NCBI RefSeq assembly: GCF_046244385.1
Contig: NZ_CP176366.1
Span: 1,674,001-1,738,000 of the forward strand
Reading direction: 5' to 3'
Source: Methanospirillum stamsii
GTDB taxonomy: Archaea; Halobacteriota; Methanomicrobia; Methanomicrobiales; Methanospirillaceae
Length of the DNA: 64,000 nucleotides
The position numbers and the translations under genes were made by a program. This document shows positions 44,736 through 52,328 of the stretch, piece by piece (within the stretch, counting starts at the first letter, position 1; each line of letters begins with the position of its first letter). The notes under the pieces are model-generated. The model searched no databases. It was given only the letters and a program-made list of their open reading frames with translations, and was not told where the DNA came from.

Positions 44736-45460
44736 TGAAAGGAGTATTCACCTACATACAGAGGGATTTTATCCGGTGGTTCCGGTACCGGGTCGGAGTA
44801 GTCTCAACCCTGGTGCTTCCAGCTGCCTGGCTCATGTTCGTCGGGCTTGCCCTTCCGGTCGAGTTTACGGGAAATTATCTTGATTTTATCACACCCGGAA
44901 TTCTCGTGATGACGATTCAGACTGCAGGAATATCAAGTGGATCCCTTCTGATGTTTGACAAGATGCTTGGATTTTTGAATAAGTTCCTTGCCATGCCGGT
45001 TCCACGTGAGAGCATCCTGGTAAGTAAGATCCTCTTCATCACTCTTCGGGGAATTCTGCAGTCAACCATCATCCTGGTCCTTGTAATTCTGATTGGTGCC
45101 ACGATATTAAATCCCCTACAGTATGGGCTGATATATCTCATCCTCTTCCTGTTTGGGGTGTTTATCTCTGCCTTTTCAACCACAATCGCTCTCTATCTGG
45201 ATGATCATGACTCCTTTGCAGCTTTTACGGCCATGGTCACCATGCCCCTCTTCTTCACTTCGAGTGCCCCGATGCCCTATGATGTGATGCCAGATTGGCT
45301 TTGTGCCATAGCCCATGTCAATCCCTTAAGTTTTGCTATCGATGCTATCCGGGATCTCGGATCCGGGACGATTCCCTTCTTCTCCATCGGGCTTTTAGCT
45401 GTCTTCTCGGTGATTATATTGTGTATATCCGGGTATGTCTTCCGGCGGATTACGGTATAA
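44735..45460 (+). CDS. ABC-2 type transporter permease
   Basis: 241 aa from ATG 44735, which has AGGAGG 5 bases upstream and shares its A with the TGA stop of the ATPase. About six membrane helices are visible, for example VGVVSTLVLPAAWLMFVGLA, SILVSKILFITLRGILQSTI and IGLLAVFSVIILCISGYVF. It resembles ABC-2 (DrrB/YadH) permeases. The partner ATPase is upstream. It converges with the NifK-like gene 110 bases downstream. Confidence 0.9.
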   Translation: MKGVFTYIQRDFIRWFRYRVGVVSTLVLPAAWLMFVGLALPVEFTGNYLDFITPGILVMTIQTAGISSGSLLMFDKMLGFLNKFLAMPVPRESILVSKILFITLRGILQSTIILVLVILIGATILNPLQYGLIYLILFLFGVFISAFSTTIALYLDDHDSFAAFTAMVTMPLFFTSSAPMPYDVMPDWLCAIAHVNPLSFAIDAIRDLGSGTIPFFSIGLLAVFSVIILCISGYVFRRITV

Positions 45461-45569
45461 TGGTAAAAAAGTTTGTGTGAATTCTTCCTCAGAATTCTCA
45501 TTTTCATACCTCCTGAAGATGAGGACGAATTTTTCCGATCATAATCAAAAGGAGAATAAAAAACTCTTT
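45461..45569. other. Convergent intergenic region
   Basis: Between the permease (plus) and the NifK-like gene (minus). T-rich stretches occur on both strands and could terminate both transcripts. No gene is seen. Confidence 0.4.
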
Positions 45570-46850
45570 TTACTCGGAAAAATCTTTAACCGTCTGAAAG
45601 ATCTCTTCAAGAATCCAGAGGGCTCCTGTTCCTCCTAGGTATGCTTTCTCTGTAAAGTAGATGTCACTGGTCGTCCGGTTGTAAAGTTCAATCGTTTTTC
45701 TGCACTTCCCGGATAATTCAAGATCCTTCCCGGTAAGGCTGTCACCAAAATAAAAATCAGGCTGTACAATAGATGGATCAGCTCCAAGAGCCGGTATTTC
45801 ATGTGTTTTGAGAAATTCTGTGAGTTTTCCTGTCATCTCAGGGTCTTGTCCTTCTGCAAACTCAACTGATACCGGAAGCATACTAAGGTACTCAAACAGC
45901 CACCTGGTCAGGGGCAGGACAAACGAGGAGTCTCCCCTGATGGAAAAGGTTGCTCCTTTTGGATATCCTGCTTCATGGTGATACCTCGATATCTGGTGGA
46001 AGGCATGAACCCGCTGTTCTTTGAGATATTCAAGAGCTGGGTTCGGGTCTCTTCCTGTAGCATCGGCGACGGCAGATATCCATTCTTCAGTCTGGGTAAA
46101 GCCAACCGGTGCTCCTCCCGCAGGTATAACAGCCGGGATATCATATTCAGATTCAAGATACTCTGCAGTTTTTGTGGAATACTCCGGATAGACAACGATA
46201 TTGCAGCTGGCTGTTGTTGACTCCCTGATCTCTGCGATACCGGATCCTGCACCCGGGACACAGACCACATAAAGACCCATCAGTTCGCAGAGTTTTTTTA
46301 GTTCTGCGACATTACCCTTCCAGAACTTCTGGTTTATAGAAAATCCAAGGAGGTTGACCCGGTTTTTCACTTTGGGAAACTTGTTTAGTTTGAGCCAGCG
46401 GAGGATTGAAACCATTGCCATATCAAACCCGGTTGCCAGGGGGTACGAATATGCTGCTCCTTCAAAGGCCATACAGATAGAATCAAGGTTCGCTTCTACG
46501 AGAAACCGGTTCAGGTCATCTCCGATGAGTGAAGCACCAGGTGAGTTGACAATCGCAAGAAAAGAATCCCCTTTTTCTGCAATGAGTGGAAGGATCTCCC
46601 GGAGTTTACCAGCAGATCCGAGAATATAGTCATCGCTGTCAAGGTAAGTACAGGGTATCCTCGACTGTCCAAAGAAGAATGGCTCCTCAAAAGATCTCCG
46701 GTTCAGGGAGTTTTCCCGGGGGAAATGCCGGTCAGAGAAATAGGCCGGATTACCCCTGCAGCCGGTAGGGCCGTTCATCACTGCCCTGGCATCCAAAATT
46801 CCTTCAATCGCAAGCAGGGTTCCGATGAACCCGTCTGGATCCAGTTTCAT
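45570..46850 (-). CDS. Nitrogenase-like component 1 subunit (NifK-like)
   Basis: 426 aa from ATG 46850 (MKLDPDGFIGTLLAIEG), which overlaps the stop of the fusion gene (ATGA). It belongs to the oxidoreductase/nitrogenase component 1 family. Two cysteines at the usual places are present (NGPTGCRG near residue 31, RIPCTYLDSDD at 67), but the third-ligand position seen as TACPPG in its partner reads VNSPGASLIGDD, so that Cys is missing. In NifDK-like enzymes the cysteines bind the P-cluster or a simpler Fe-S cluster. It would form a complex with the NifD half of the upstream protein. Confidence 0.85.
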   Translation of the reverse strand: MKLDPDGFIGTLLAIEGILDARAVMNGPTGCRGNPAYFSDRHFPRENSLNRRSFEEPFFFGQSRIPCTYLDSDDYILGSAGKLREILPLIAEKGDSFLAIVNSPGASLIGDDLNRFLVEANLDSICMAFEGAAYSYPLATGFDMAMVSILRWLKLNKFPKVKNRVNLLGFSINQKFWKGNVAELKKLCELMGLYVVCVPGAGSGIAEIRESTTASCNIVVYPEYSTKTAEYLESEYDIPAVIPAGGAPVGFTQTEEWISAVADATGRDPNPALEYLKEQRVHAFHQISRYHHEAGYPKGATFSIRGDSSFVLPLTRWLFEYLSMLPVSVEFAEGQDPEMTGKLTEFLKTHEIPALGADPSIVQPDFYFGDSLTGKDLELSGKCRKTIELYNRTTSDIYFTEKAYLGGTGALWILEEIFQTVKDFSE

Positions 46851-49018
46851 ATGATCCCCTCCCCGTCCTTTTTCCATCCTTCGGATACCGGCAGTTTCAT
46901 CAGGAGATTCCACTTCTTTGCCCGTTCAATTGCCACCTGAAATCCAAAACCCGGGGCATAGGGGATGTGAGCACTCCGTGCTTCATCAGATCTCCTGAGC
47001 GTTGGATAGGTGTACAGGACCAGGTCAGGTTTTAGTTCACTGATATCCTCAGATCTCATCTCGATGGAGTACGAATGCACAATCGGGAATGCATCTGCAT
47101 ATCTTGATCTGAACGATTCAGAGAATGGGGAGTAGGTTAGTCCTATCTTAAGGATCTTCATCCCAAGATCTGAAGCGATATCTAAAACCCAGTCAAGGGA
47201 CTTTGGATAGGTTGATATAAGGATGGTTTTACCTTCCATATCATGCCTGAGTTTTCTTATCTGTTCCTGATATCTAGCCTCTTCTTCAGCAATAATCTCT
47301 TTTGCTTTCTCTTCCATTCCGAATACCCGTGAAACTTCTAAAAGCCACTGTTTTGTCTCGAAAAATCCGGTTGGGAGGGGGAGATCAAGGAACGGGAGCG
47401 ATGACCTGGATGTAAGCATCTCCCTGATGCTCTCCACTGTGTCATCCTTATCAGCCGGCAGAACAAGTCCTGCTTTATTGAAGTTTTTCAGCGATGATGA
47501 GTCTGTATTTATCAGAAATCTGCAGTTTACCCCGATTCCAAGACGTCCGAGCAGATCCCTGACTGCCTGGTAACTTCTTTCTTCGTTTTCTGCCAACCAT
47601 TTTTCCGCGATGAGGTTAACTGATGGGCTATTGGTTTTCTCTGTCTTATCGTCAATCAGGCCGGCTACTGCCCCGTAGCCATCCATGACTCCCTGGACGA
47701 AATCCCCGACAAGGTTCCCGTCCACTTTTACCGGAATTATGCGTACATCCGGATTTCCTTGAATAACAGTCGAGATCACCTTTCCAATATCATCACCGAT
47801 GATCCCTGGCGGGCAGGCCGTAACAACGAAGATTAATTTGCATCCGTCCCTGATTACTGAATCCAGGGTCTCTTGTAACTTTTTCTCCCCACCGAATATG
47901 AAATCCTCATCTCTCATATCCGTGGAGATGAGCCGCTCCATCAGTCCCTGCTGATAGGAACTGCCAAATCGTGTTGTTGAATGCTGCCTGGTATCCAGGA
48001 GTTTTTCATACATCATCAGGGTGCAGCTCCTTGGGCAGTGCATTATCGTCACGGCATCGGAGACCTGGGCAGTTACAGAGACCGCCCCTGCAAAAGCACA
48101 TCCAATAAGCGGCTTTTTATTCTTTACGGATACTGACACCGCCTTTCTGGAATCCTTCTCTTCTCCTTGACAAAAGGAGAATCGGTGAATTGTCCGGGAA
48201 TCGTTCCTTTGCAGGACAATCTCTTCAAGATCCTCATCACTCAGTGGTAGGGCATGGTGGAGAAGTGCACCACCCCCCATGATGTCTTCTGCATGTACGG
48301 CAAGAGTTCTGAAGACTTCTGCTTCTTCAGAATCCGGGTGTCCTTCAATCAGGGTACATCCAGTTCTCTCGGCTCTGGCAAAGATTTCACTCCTTGGTAC
48401 ACGAATCACAACCGGCAGCCTGACAGCTCCTGCGAACCTCCTGACCCGTTCCTCTTCATCAGGATCTCCACGTGCGTTGTGGATGATGCCGGCAATTCTT
48501 GGGCCCCTTTCTGTAAAATTCAGGATCCCTTTCAGGATATTATTGGCTGCATAGAGTGAGAGGTACTCGCCGGAGGTTACAATATACACTGCATCGGCGT
48601 ATTCATTCCGAATAGGGACCGCAAATCCACCGCATACCACATCACCAAGGACATCATACAAGGTGAGGTCAAAGAGGTCTGAGCTGACACCGAGATCCTC
48701 GAGGAGTTCAAAGGTCGTGATTACCCCCCTTCCTGCACATCCGACTCCTGGTTCAGGACCGCCTGCTTCAACACAGGCGACATTTCCATATCCCCGAAAG
48801 ACAATCTCTTCAGCCCGTCTCTCTTTTGGAAGCTGAGTCTTGATATAACTCAGGGCCGTCATTGGGATTTTCCCCCCAAGGAGCAGACGTGTCGAGTCAT
48901 GCTTCGGATCACATCCGATTTGGAGTACCCGGTGCCCTTTTTCGGCAAGAGCCGCTGAAGTATTTGCAGAAATCGTCGATTTTCCGATTCCCCCTTTACC
49001 GTAGACTGCGATCTTAAT
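46847..49018 (-). CDS. NifH-NifD-like fusion protein with ATT start
   Basis: The first ATG in this frame is at 48862, but that would remove the P-loop. Upstream codons to 49018 encode the exact N-terminus of a NifH-like ATPase: KIAVYGKGGIGKST then SANTSAALAEKG and IGCDPKHDSTRLL. The residue expected to be Met is an ATT. A GGAGG lies 8 bases before it and the upstream TAA stop overlaps it (AATTAAG). Counting it as residue 1 the protein is 723 aa. NifH part: about 1-270, cluster Cys at 94 (VGCAGRG) and 129 (DVVCGGF). NifD-like part: about 300-723, Cys near 307, 328, 332 and 402 (TACPPGIIGDD). It should pass electrons from the [4Fe-4S] half to the catalytic half. Confidence 0.85.
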   Translation of the reverse strand: MKIAVYGKGGIGKSTISANTSAALAEKGHRVLQIGCDPKHDSTRLLLGGKIPMTALSYIKTQLPKERRAEEIVFRGYGNVACVEAGGPEPGVGCAGRGVITTFELLEDLGVSSDLFDLTLYDVLGDVVCGGFAVPIRNEYADAVYIVTSGEYLSLYAANNILKGILNFTERGPRIAGIIHNARGDPDEEERVRRFAGAVRLPVVIRVPRSEIFARAERTGCTLIEGHPDSEEAEVFRTLAVHAEDIMGGGALLHHALPLSDEDLEEIVLQRNDSRTIHRFSFCQGEEKDSRKAVSVSVKNKKPLIGCAFAGAVSVTAQVSDAVTIMHCPRSCTLMMYEKLLDTRQHSTTRFGSSYQQGLMERLISTDMRDEDFIFGGEKKLQETLDSVIRDGCKLIFVVTACPPGIIGDDIGKVISTVIQGNPDVRIIPVKVDGNLVGDFVQGVMDGYGAVAGLIDDKTEKTNSPSVNLIAEKWLAENEERSYQAVRDLLGRLGIGVNCRFLINTDSSSLKNFNKAGLVLPADKDDTVESIREMLTSRSSLPFLDLPLPTGFFETKQWLLEVSRVFGMEEKAKEIIAEEEARYQEQIRKLRHDMEGKTILISTYPKSLDWVLDIASDLGMKILKIGLTYSPFSESFRSRYADAFPIVHSYSIEMRSEDISELKPDLVLYTYPTLRRSDEARSAHIPYAPGFGFQVAIERAKKWNLLMKLPVSEGWKKDGEGII

Positions 49019-50057
49019 TGGGATCGCCTCCGGTGAGATGCCATGAGCTGGAGATACACTCTACCATCTCCCTGATACTCTGACATTCCTTCTTCCCACC
49101 CTGGTGTGAGATCTGCCATACCGGAGTACTATCGCCGGTAGTGACCTGGATTACGATATCCGGGGAAGACCCATTTGCCGGAACGTATCCTATCCTTTCC
49201 ATGGCATATGCAGTCCAGATCTTCTGGATGGATTCGGGTGCATCCAGGTGGAACGTTCCCCGTTTTTCTACTGGAATAGTGAACTCACCGCGAGTGGTAT
49301 CAAAATGCACTCCATCTATCTCAAAGGCTGATCCGAAGATTCCGGAGAGGACGAGATCTTCAGGAGTTCCTGCAATCATTGTGCCTGACCTGTTCAGGAT
49401 CCAGAGCTGGTCAGCACACCGGATAGCAAGATTCAGGTCATGTGTTGAGAGGAGGATGGATTTTCCTGTTTTCTGGGCAACCATCCGGAGGATTCGCATC
49501 GTCTCTATCTTGTGAGGCAGATCCAGAAAGGCGGTTGGTTCATCGAGAACCATCAGTTCAGGTTCCTGTGCAAGGGCCCGGGCGATCATCACCTTCTGTT
49601 TCTCACCATCACTCATCTCGTGGATGAACCGGTGGGAGAGGTTCCCGGCACCGACCGAAGAAAGGGCATTGGTTACAATACTCTTGTCTGAATTAGACAG
49701 TCTTCCTGCCCAGTTTGTGTAGGGAAACCGGCCTAGGGCGACGATGTCAAACGCGGTCATGTAACCAGTCTGGACAGGAGTCGTCAGGACTACGCTCAGG
49801 GTTTTGGCTTTTTCATCAGAGGTGAACTCATTGATTCGTCTGCCATGAAGCCAGACCTCACCACATATCGAGGGCTGGATACCGGTAAGTGTACGAATAA
49901 GGGTTGATTTTCCTGATCCGTTCGGACCTATCAGACAGACCAGTTCCTTTCTTTTAAGCGTTAGGTTGAGGCCTTTTGAGATCTCTTTCACCGCTGTCTT
50001 CTGGCTTTTATATCCGATGGTAAGATCGGTGCAGGATAATACTGGTTTTTCATTCAT
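49014..50057 (-). CDS. btuD: ABC transporter ATPase, BtuD/FepC-type
   Basis: 347 aa. Walker A is CLIGPNGSGKSTLIRTLTG, signature EMSDGEKQKVMIARAL and Walker B LMVLDEPTAFLD. BtuD-type ATPases power uptake of corrinoids, haem or iron chelates. The C-terminal about 90 residues (GIFGSAFEIDGV on) form an extension that resembles the ligand-sensing tails of some such ATPases. The ATG overlaps the permease stop by 4 bases. It is the gene just upstream of the NifH-NifD fusion. Confidence 0.9.
   Translation of the reverse strand: MNEKPVLSCTDLTIGYKSQKTAVKEISKGLNLTLKRKELVCLIGPNGSGKSTLIRTLTGIQPSICGEVWLHGRRINEFTSDEKAKTLSVVLTTPVQTGYMTAFDIVALGRFPYTNWAGRLSNSDKSIVTNALSSVGAGNLSHRFIHEMSDGEKQKVMIARALAQEPELMVLDEPTAFLDLPHKIETMRILRMVAQKTGKSILLSTHDLNLAIRCADQLWILNRSGTMIAGTPEDLVLSGIFGSAFEIDGVHFDTTRGEFTIPVEKRGTFHLDAPESIQKIWTAYAMERIGYVPANGSSPDIVIQVTTGDSTPVWQISHQGGKKECQSIREMVECISSSWHLTGGDPN
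49018..49031 (-). promoter_or_regulatory. Shine-Dalgarno for ATT-started fusion gene
   Basis: GGAGGCGATC on the minus strand (CCTCC at 49027-49031) lies 8 bases before the ATT at 49018. It is a near-perfect match to the archaeal anti-SD partner GGAGGTGATC and is embedded in the last codons of the BtuD-like gene. It decides the start of the fusion protein. Confidence 0.7.
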
Positions 50058-51127
50058 GTGATTACTCCTCGTCCGAATTTAGTTCCCCTGACGATCACCC
50101 ATATTACAACCGGTGCACCAAAGAGGGCAGTTATCGCATTGAGGGGCAGAATAATGTCTGTTCCTGGGAGATGGGATATGATATCAGTACAAAGGGCGAC
50201 TATCCCGCCTACCAGGATACATCCTGGAACAAGAATCCGGTGGTCGGCGGTGACGAATAATGCCCTGCAAAAATGGGGAATGGCTATTCCGAGAAATCCT
50301 ATCGGCCCACAGAATGCAGTTACAACTCCTGCCATGAGAGCTGTGGTTACGATGATGGTTACCCTTATCCGGCTATAATTCATCCCCATACTCTCTGCAT
50401 ACTGTTCACCAAGCAGGAGGGCATTTAGTGGTTTAACCAGGCATATCGAGAGGAGATATCCGGCCAGGAGGAGAATGACCATGAACGGGAGCTGACCCCA
50501 GGTAACTCCTGAAAAACTGCCGAATGTCCAGAATGAATACGAATGCATTGCAGATTCATCGGAGAACTGGAGAAGAATGGTAACGATTGCACCACTGATG
50601 TACGAGACCATGATGCCCAGAATGAGAATCGTGATATTACTCTGAATTTTTGCTGATATCAGCAGGATTAACAGGAGTACTGCAAATGCTCCTACGATAG
50701 CCGCTACAGAAATGCTGAGGTCACCGATGAAGCCGATAGTGGAAAAGATTGCTCCAATCCCGCATATGCCTGCAGAAAGCATCACGAATGCCACTCCAAG
50801 ACTTGCTCCCGAACTTATTCCCAGGATATACGGATCTGCCAAGGGGTTTCGAAAGAAGGTCTGCATGAGGAGCCCTGAAAGTGCCAGGGCACCTCCGGCA
50901 AACACCGCTGTGATGGCCTTTGGCATTCTCCAGTCCCAGAAGATATTCATCCATGTCTCTTTGACTTCCCCACCGGTGATAATCTGAAGAAGAGCATCTA
51001 ATGGGATGTTCACCGATCCCACTACAAGGTCCAGGATGAAGATAAAAATAAGAATTCCAATGATGAGTGGGGCAACAACAGTAAATCGCTTTATGCTGTC
51101 GCCGGCATCACCTCCTTCGATATTCAT
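50054..51127 (-). CDS. btuC: ABC transporter permease, BtuC/FecCD-type
   Basis: About 357 aa, start ATG 51127 (MNIEGGDAGDSIKRF) with GGGAG 8 bases upstream. A TTG at 51157 is in frame and overlaps the BtuF stop. It has about ten membrane helices, and the family signature GISSGASLGVAFVML near residue 115 is intact. The core GAFAVLLLILLISAKIQSN and the gate region GFLGIAIPHFCR are typical. Substrates of the family are B12, haem, siderophores and related chelates. Confidence 0.9.
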   Translation of the reverse strand: MNIEGGDAGDSIKRFTVVAPLIIGILIFIFILDLVVGSVNIPLDALLQIITGGEVKETWMNIFWDWRMPKAITAVFAGGALALSGLLMQTFFRNPLADPYILGISSGASLGVAFVMLSAGICGIGAIFSTIGFIGDLSISVAAIVGAFAVLLLILLISAKIQSNITILILGIMVSYISGAIVTILLQFSDESAMHSYSFWTFGSFSGVTWGQLPFMVILLLAGYLLSICLVKPLNALLLGEQYAESMGMNYSRIRVTIIVTTALMAGVVTAFCGPIGFLGIAIPHFCRALFVTADHRILVPGCILVGGIVALCTDIISHLPGTDIILPLNAITALFGAPVVIWVIVRGTKFGRGVIT

Positions 51128-51143
51128 CTGTCCTGCTCCCTTG

Positions 51144-52328
51144 TTACTCCTGACCAATGTGAGTATAGTAGTAGAATTCGTGATCAGGAAGAAGGTCAGG
51201 ATGCAGGATCTTTACCAGGTCGGCAAGGACAATATCCGGGTGTATGATACCTGACTCCCAGTAATCGTTCCCTCCGTTCTCGTTTACCCTGGCATTATAA
51301 TGGTACACGTTTCCGTTTTTATATGCGTCAAATTTGGCAAATCTTGGATCAAGTGCCAGTAATTCATCGTTATCGTTTGCATACCCGATGTTTATCCAGT
51401 AATCTGCTGCATATGCCTTGTCATAGACGGTCTCGAAATCGAGCATCTGGCTGCCGGTTTCTTCATTATCTCCAAGGATATAATCTCCGCCGGCATCCCT
51501 GAAGAGCTCTGCAACGTAACTTTTTCCTCCGGGTGCATACCATCCTCCCTGGTAATCAATCCCGGAAAAGATCGTGGGTTTTTCGTTTGTTTGCTCTGCT
51601 TCTTCTTTGATATTGTTGTAATTCTGTTTTATCTCATCAAAATATTCGTTGGCTTCTTTTTCCTTGTTATAGAAGAGTGAGAAGAACTTTATCCATTCAG
51701 CCCGGGCGAGGGGGTCGTTTTCCATCCAATCAGCGGTTAGAACCGGTTTTAATCCCGCTTCAAGTAGCTTGTAATGGTTGTCATACTCCTTGTTTCCGTT
51801 TGCAACACAGAAGATCAGTTCAGGTTCAAGTTCGATAAGATCCTCCATCTTGAGCGTACTTGTCATAGAGACCGCCCCACTGCCTACCTCAATGATATCT
51901 CCGTTTGAGAGCCGGTTTTGGAAACCTTCGTCATGAACCTGTTTCACTCCGTTATGTCCGGTGATGGTTTCAATCTCTCCGAGTTCACTAATGTGGGGGA
52001 TATGGACGACTCCCATCGTAACGACGTTCTGAACCGGGACATAGAATACCTCTGCATCCGGGTATCCGTCAGGAACCTCTTCACCACGCTGTACAAGGAG
52101 ATATGTGTAATTTTCTGATTCCCTTCCCCATGGGTCATTAATCTGTACTACCTTGTAGGTGTCATGGTACTCGACAGTATACCCTGTCGCCATCTCCGGA
52201 TATGCCTTGTCTGGAAATAGGTCGGTGGTATCGGCAGCACCGCTATAGATACCTGCAATAAATACTGTTAACAGGAAGATAAGGTAACAATTCAAAAATT
52301 TACAACTTTTTTGTGTCATTATTTTCAT
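51144..52328 (-). CDS. btuF: ABC transporter substrate-binding protein, BtuF-type
   Basis: 394 aa. An N-terminal signal peptide (CYLIFLLTVFIAGIYSGA) leads to a class III solute-binding protein with two lobes joined by a helix, recognisable as VVTMGVVHIPHISELG and IELEPELIFCVANGN. No lipobox Cys is clear after the signal. It hands substrate to BtuC. The start ATG overlaps the BchD stop (ATGA), so it is in the same operon as the chelatase subunits. The substrate is likely a tetrapyrrole or metal chelate. Confidence 0.88.
   Translation of the reverse strand: MKIMTQKSCKFLNCYLIFLLTVFIAGIYSGAADTTDLFPDKAYPEMATGYTVEYHDTYKVVQINDPWGRESENYTYLLVQRGEEVPDGYPDAEVFYVPVQNVVTMGVVHIPHISELGEIETITGHNGVKQVHDEGFQNRLSNGDIIEVGSGAVSMTSTLKMEDLIELEPELIFCVANGNKEYDNHYKLLEAGLKPVLTADWMENDPLARAEWIKFFSLFYNKEKEANEYFDEIKQNYNNIKEEAEQTNEKPTIFSGIDYQGGWYAPGGKSYVAELFRDAGGDYILGDNEETGSQMLDFETVYDKAYAADYWINIGYANDNDELLALDPRFAKFDAYKNGNVYHYNARVNENGGNDYWESGIIHPDIVLADLVKILHPDLLPDHEFYYYTHIGQE

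Noticed and set aside
48859..49119. 86-codon minus-strand ORF between BtuD and the fusion gene
   Set aside because: It is the same DNA as the NifH N-terminus in another frame. The P-loop and DPKHDS motifs appear only in the ATT-started frame.
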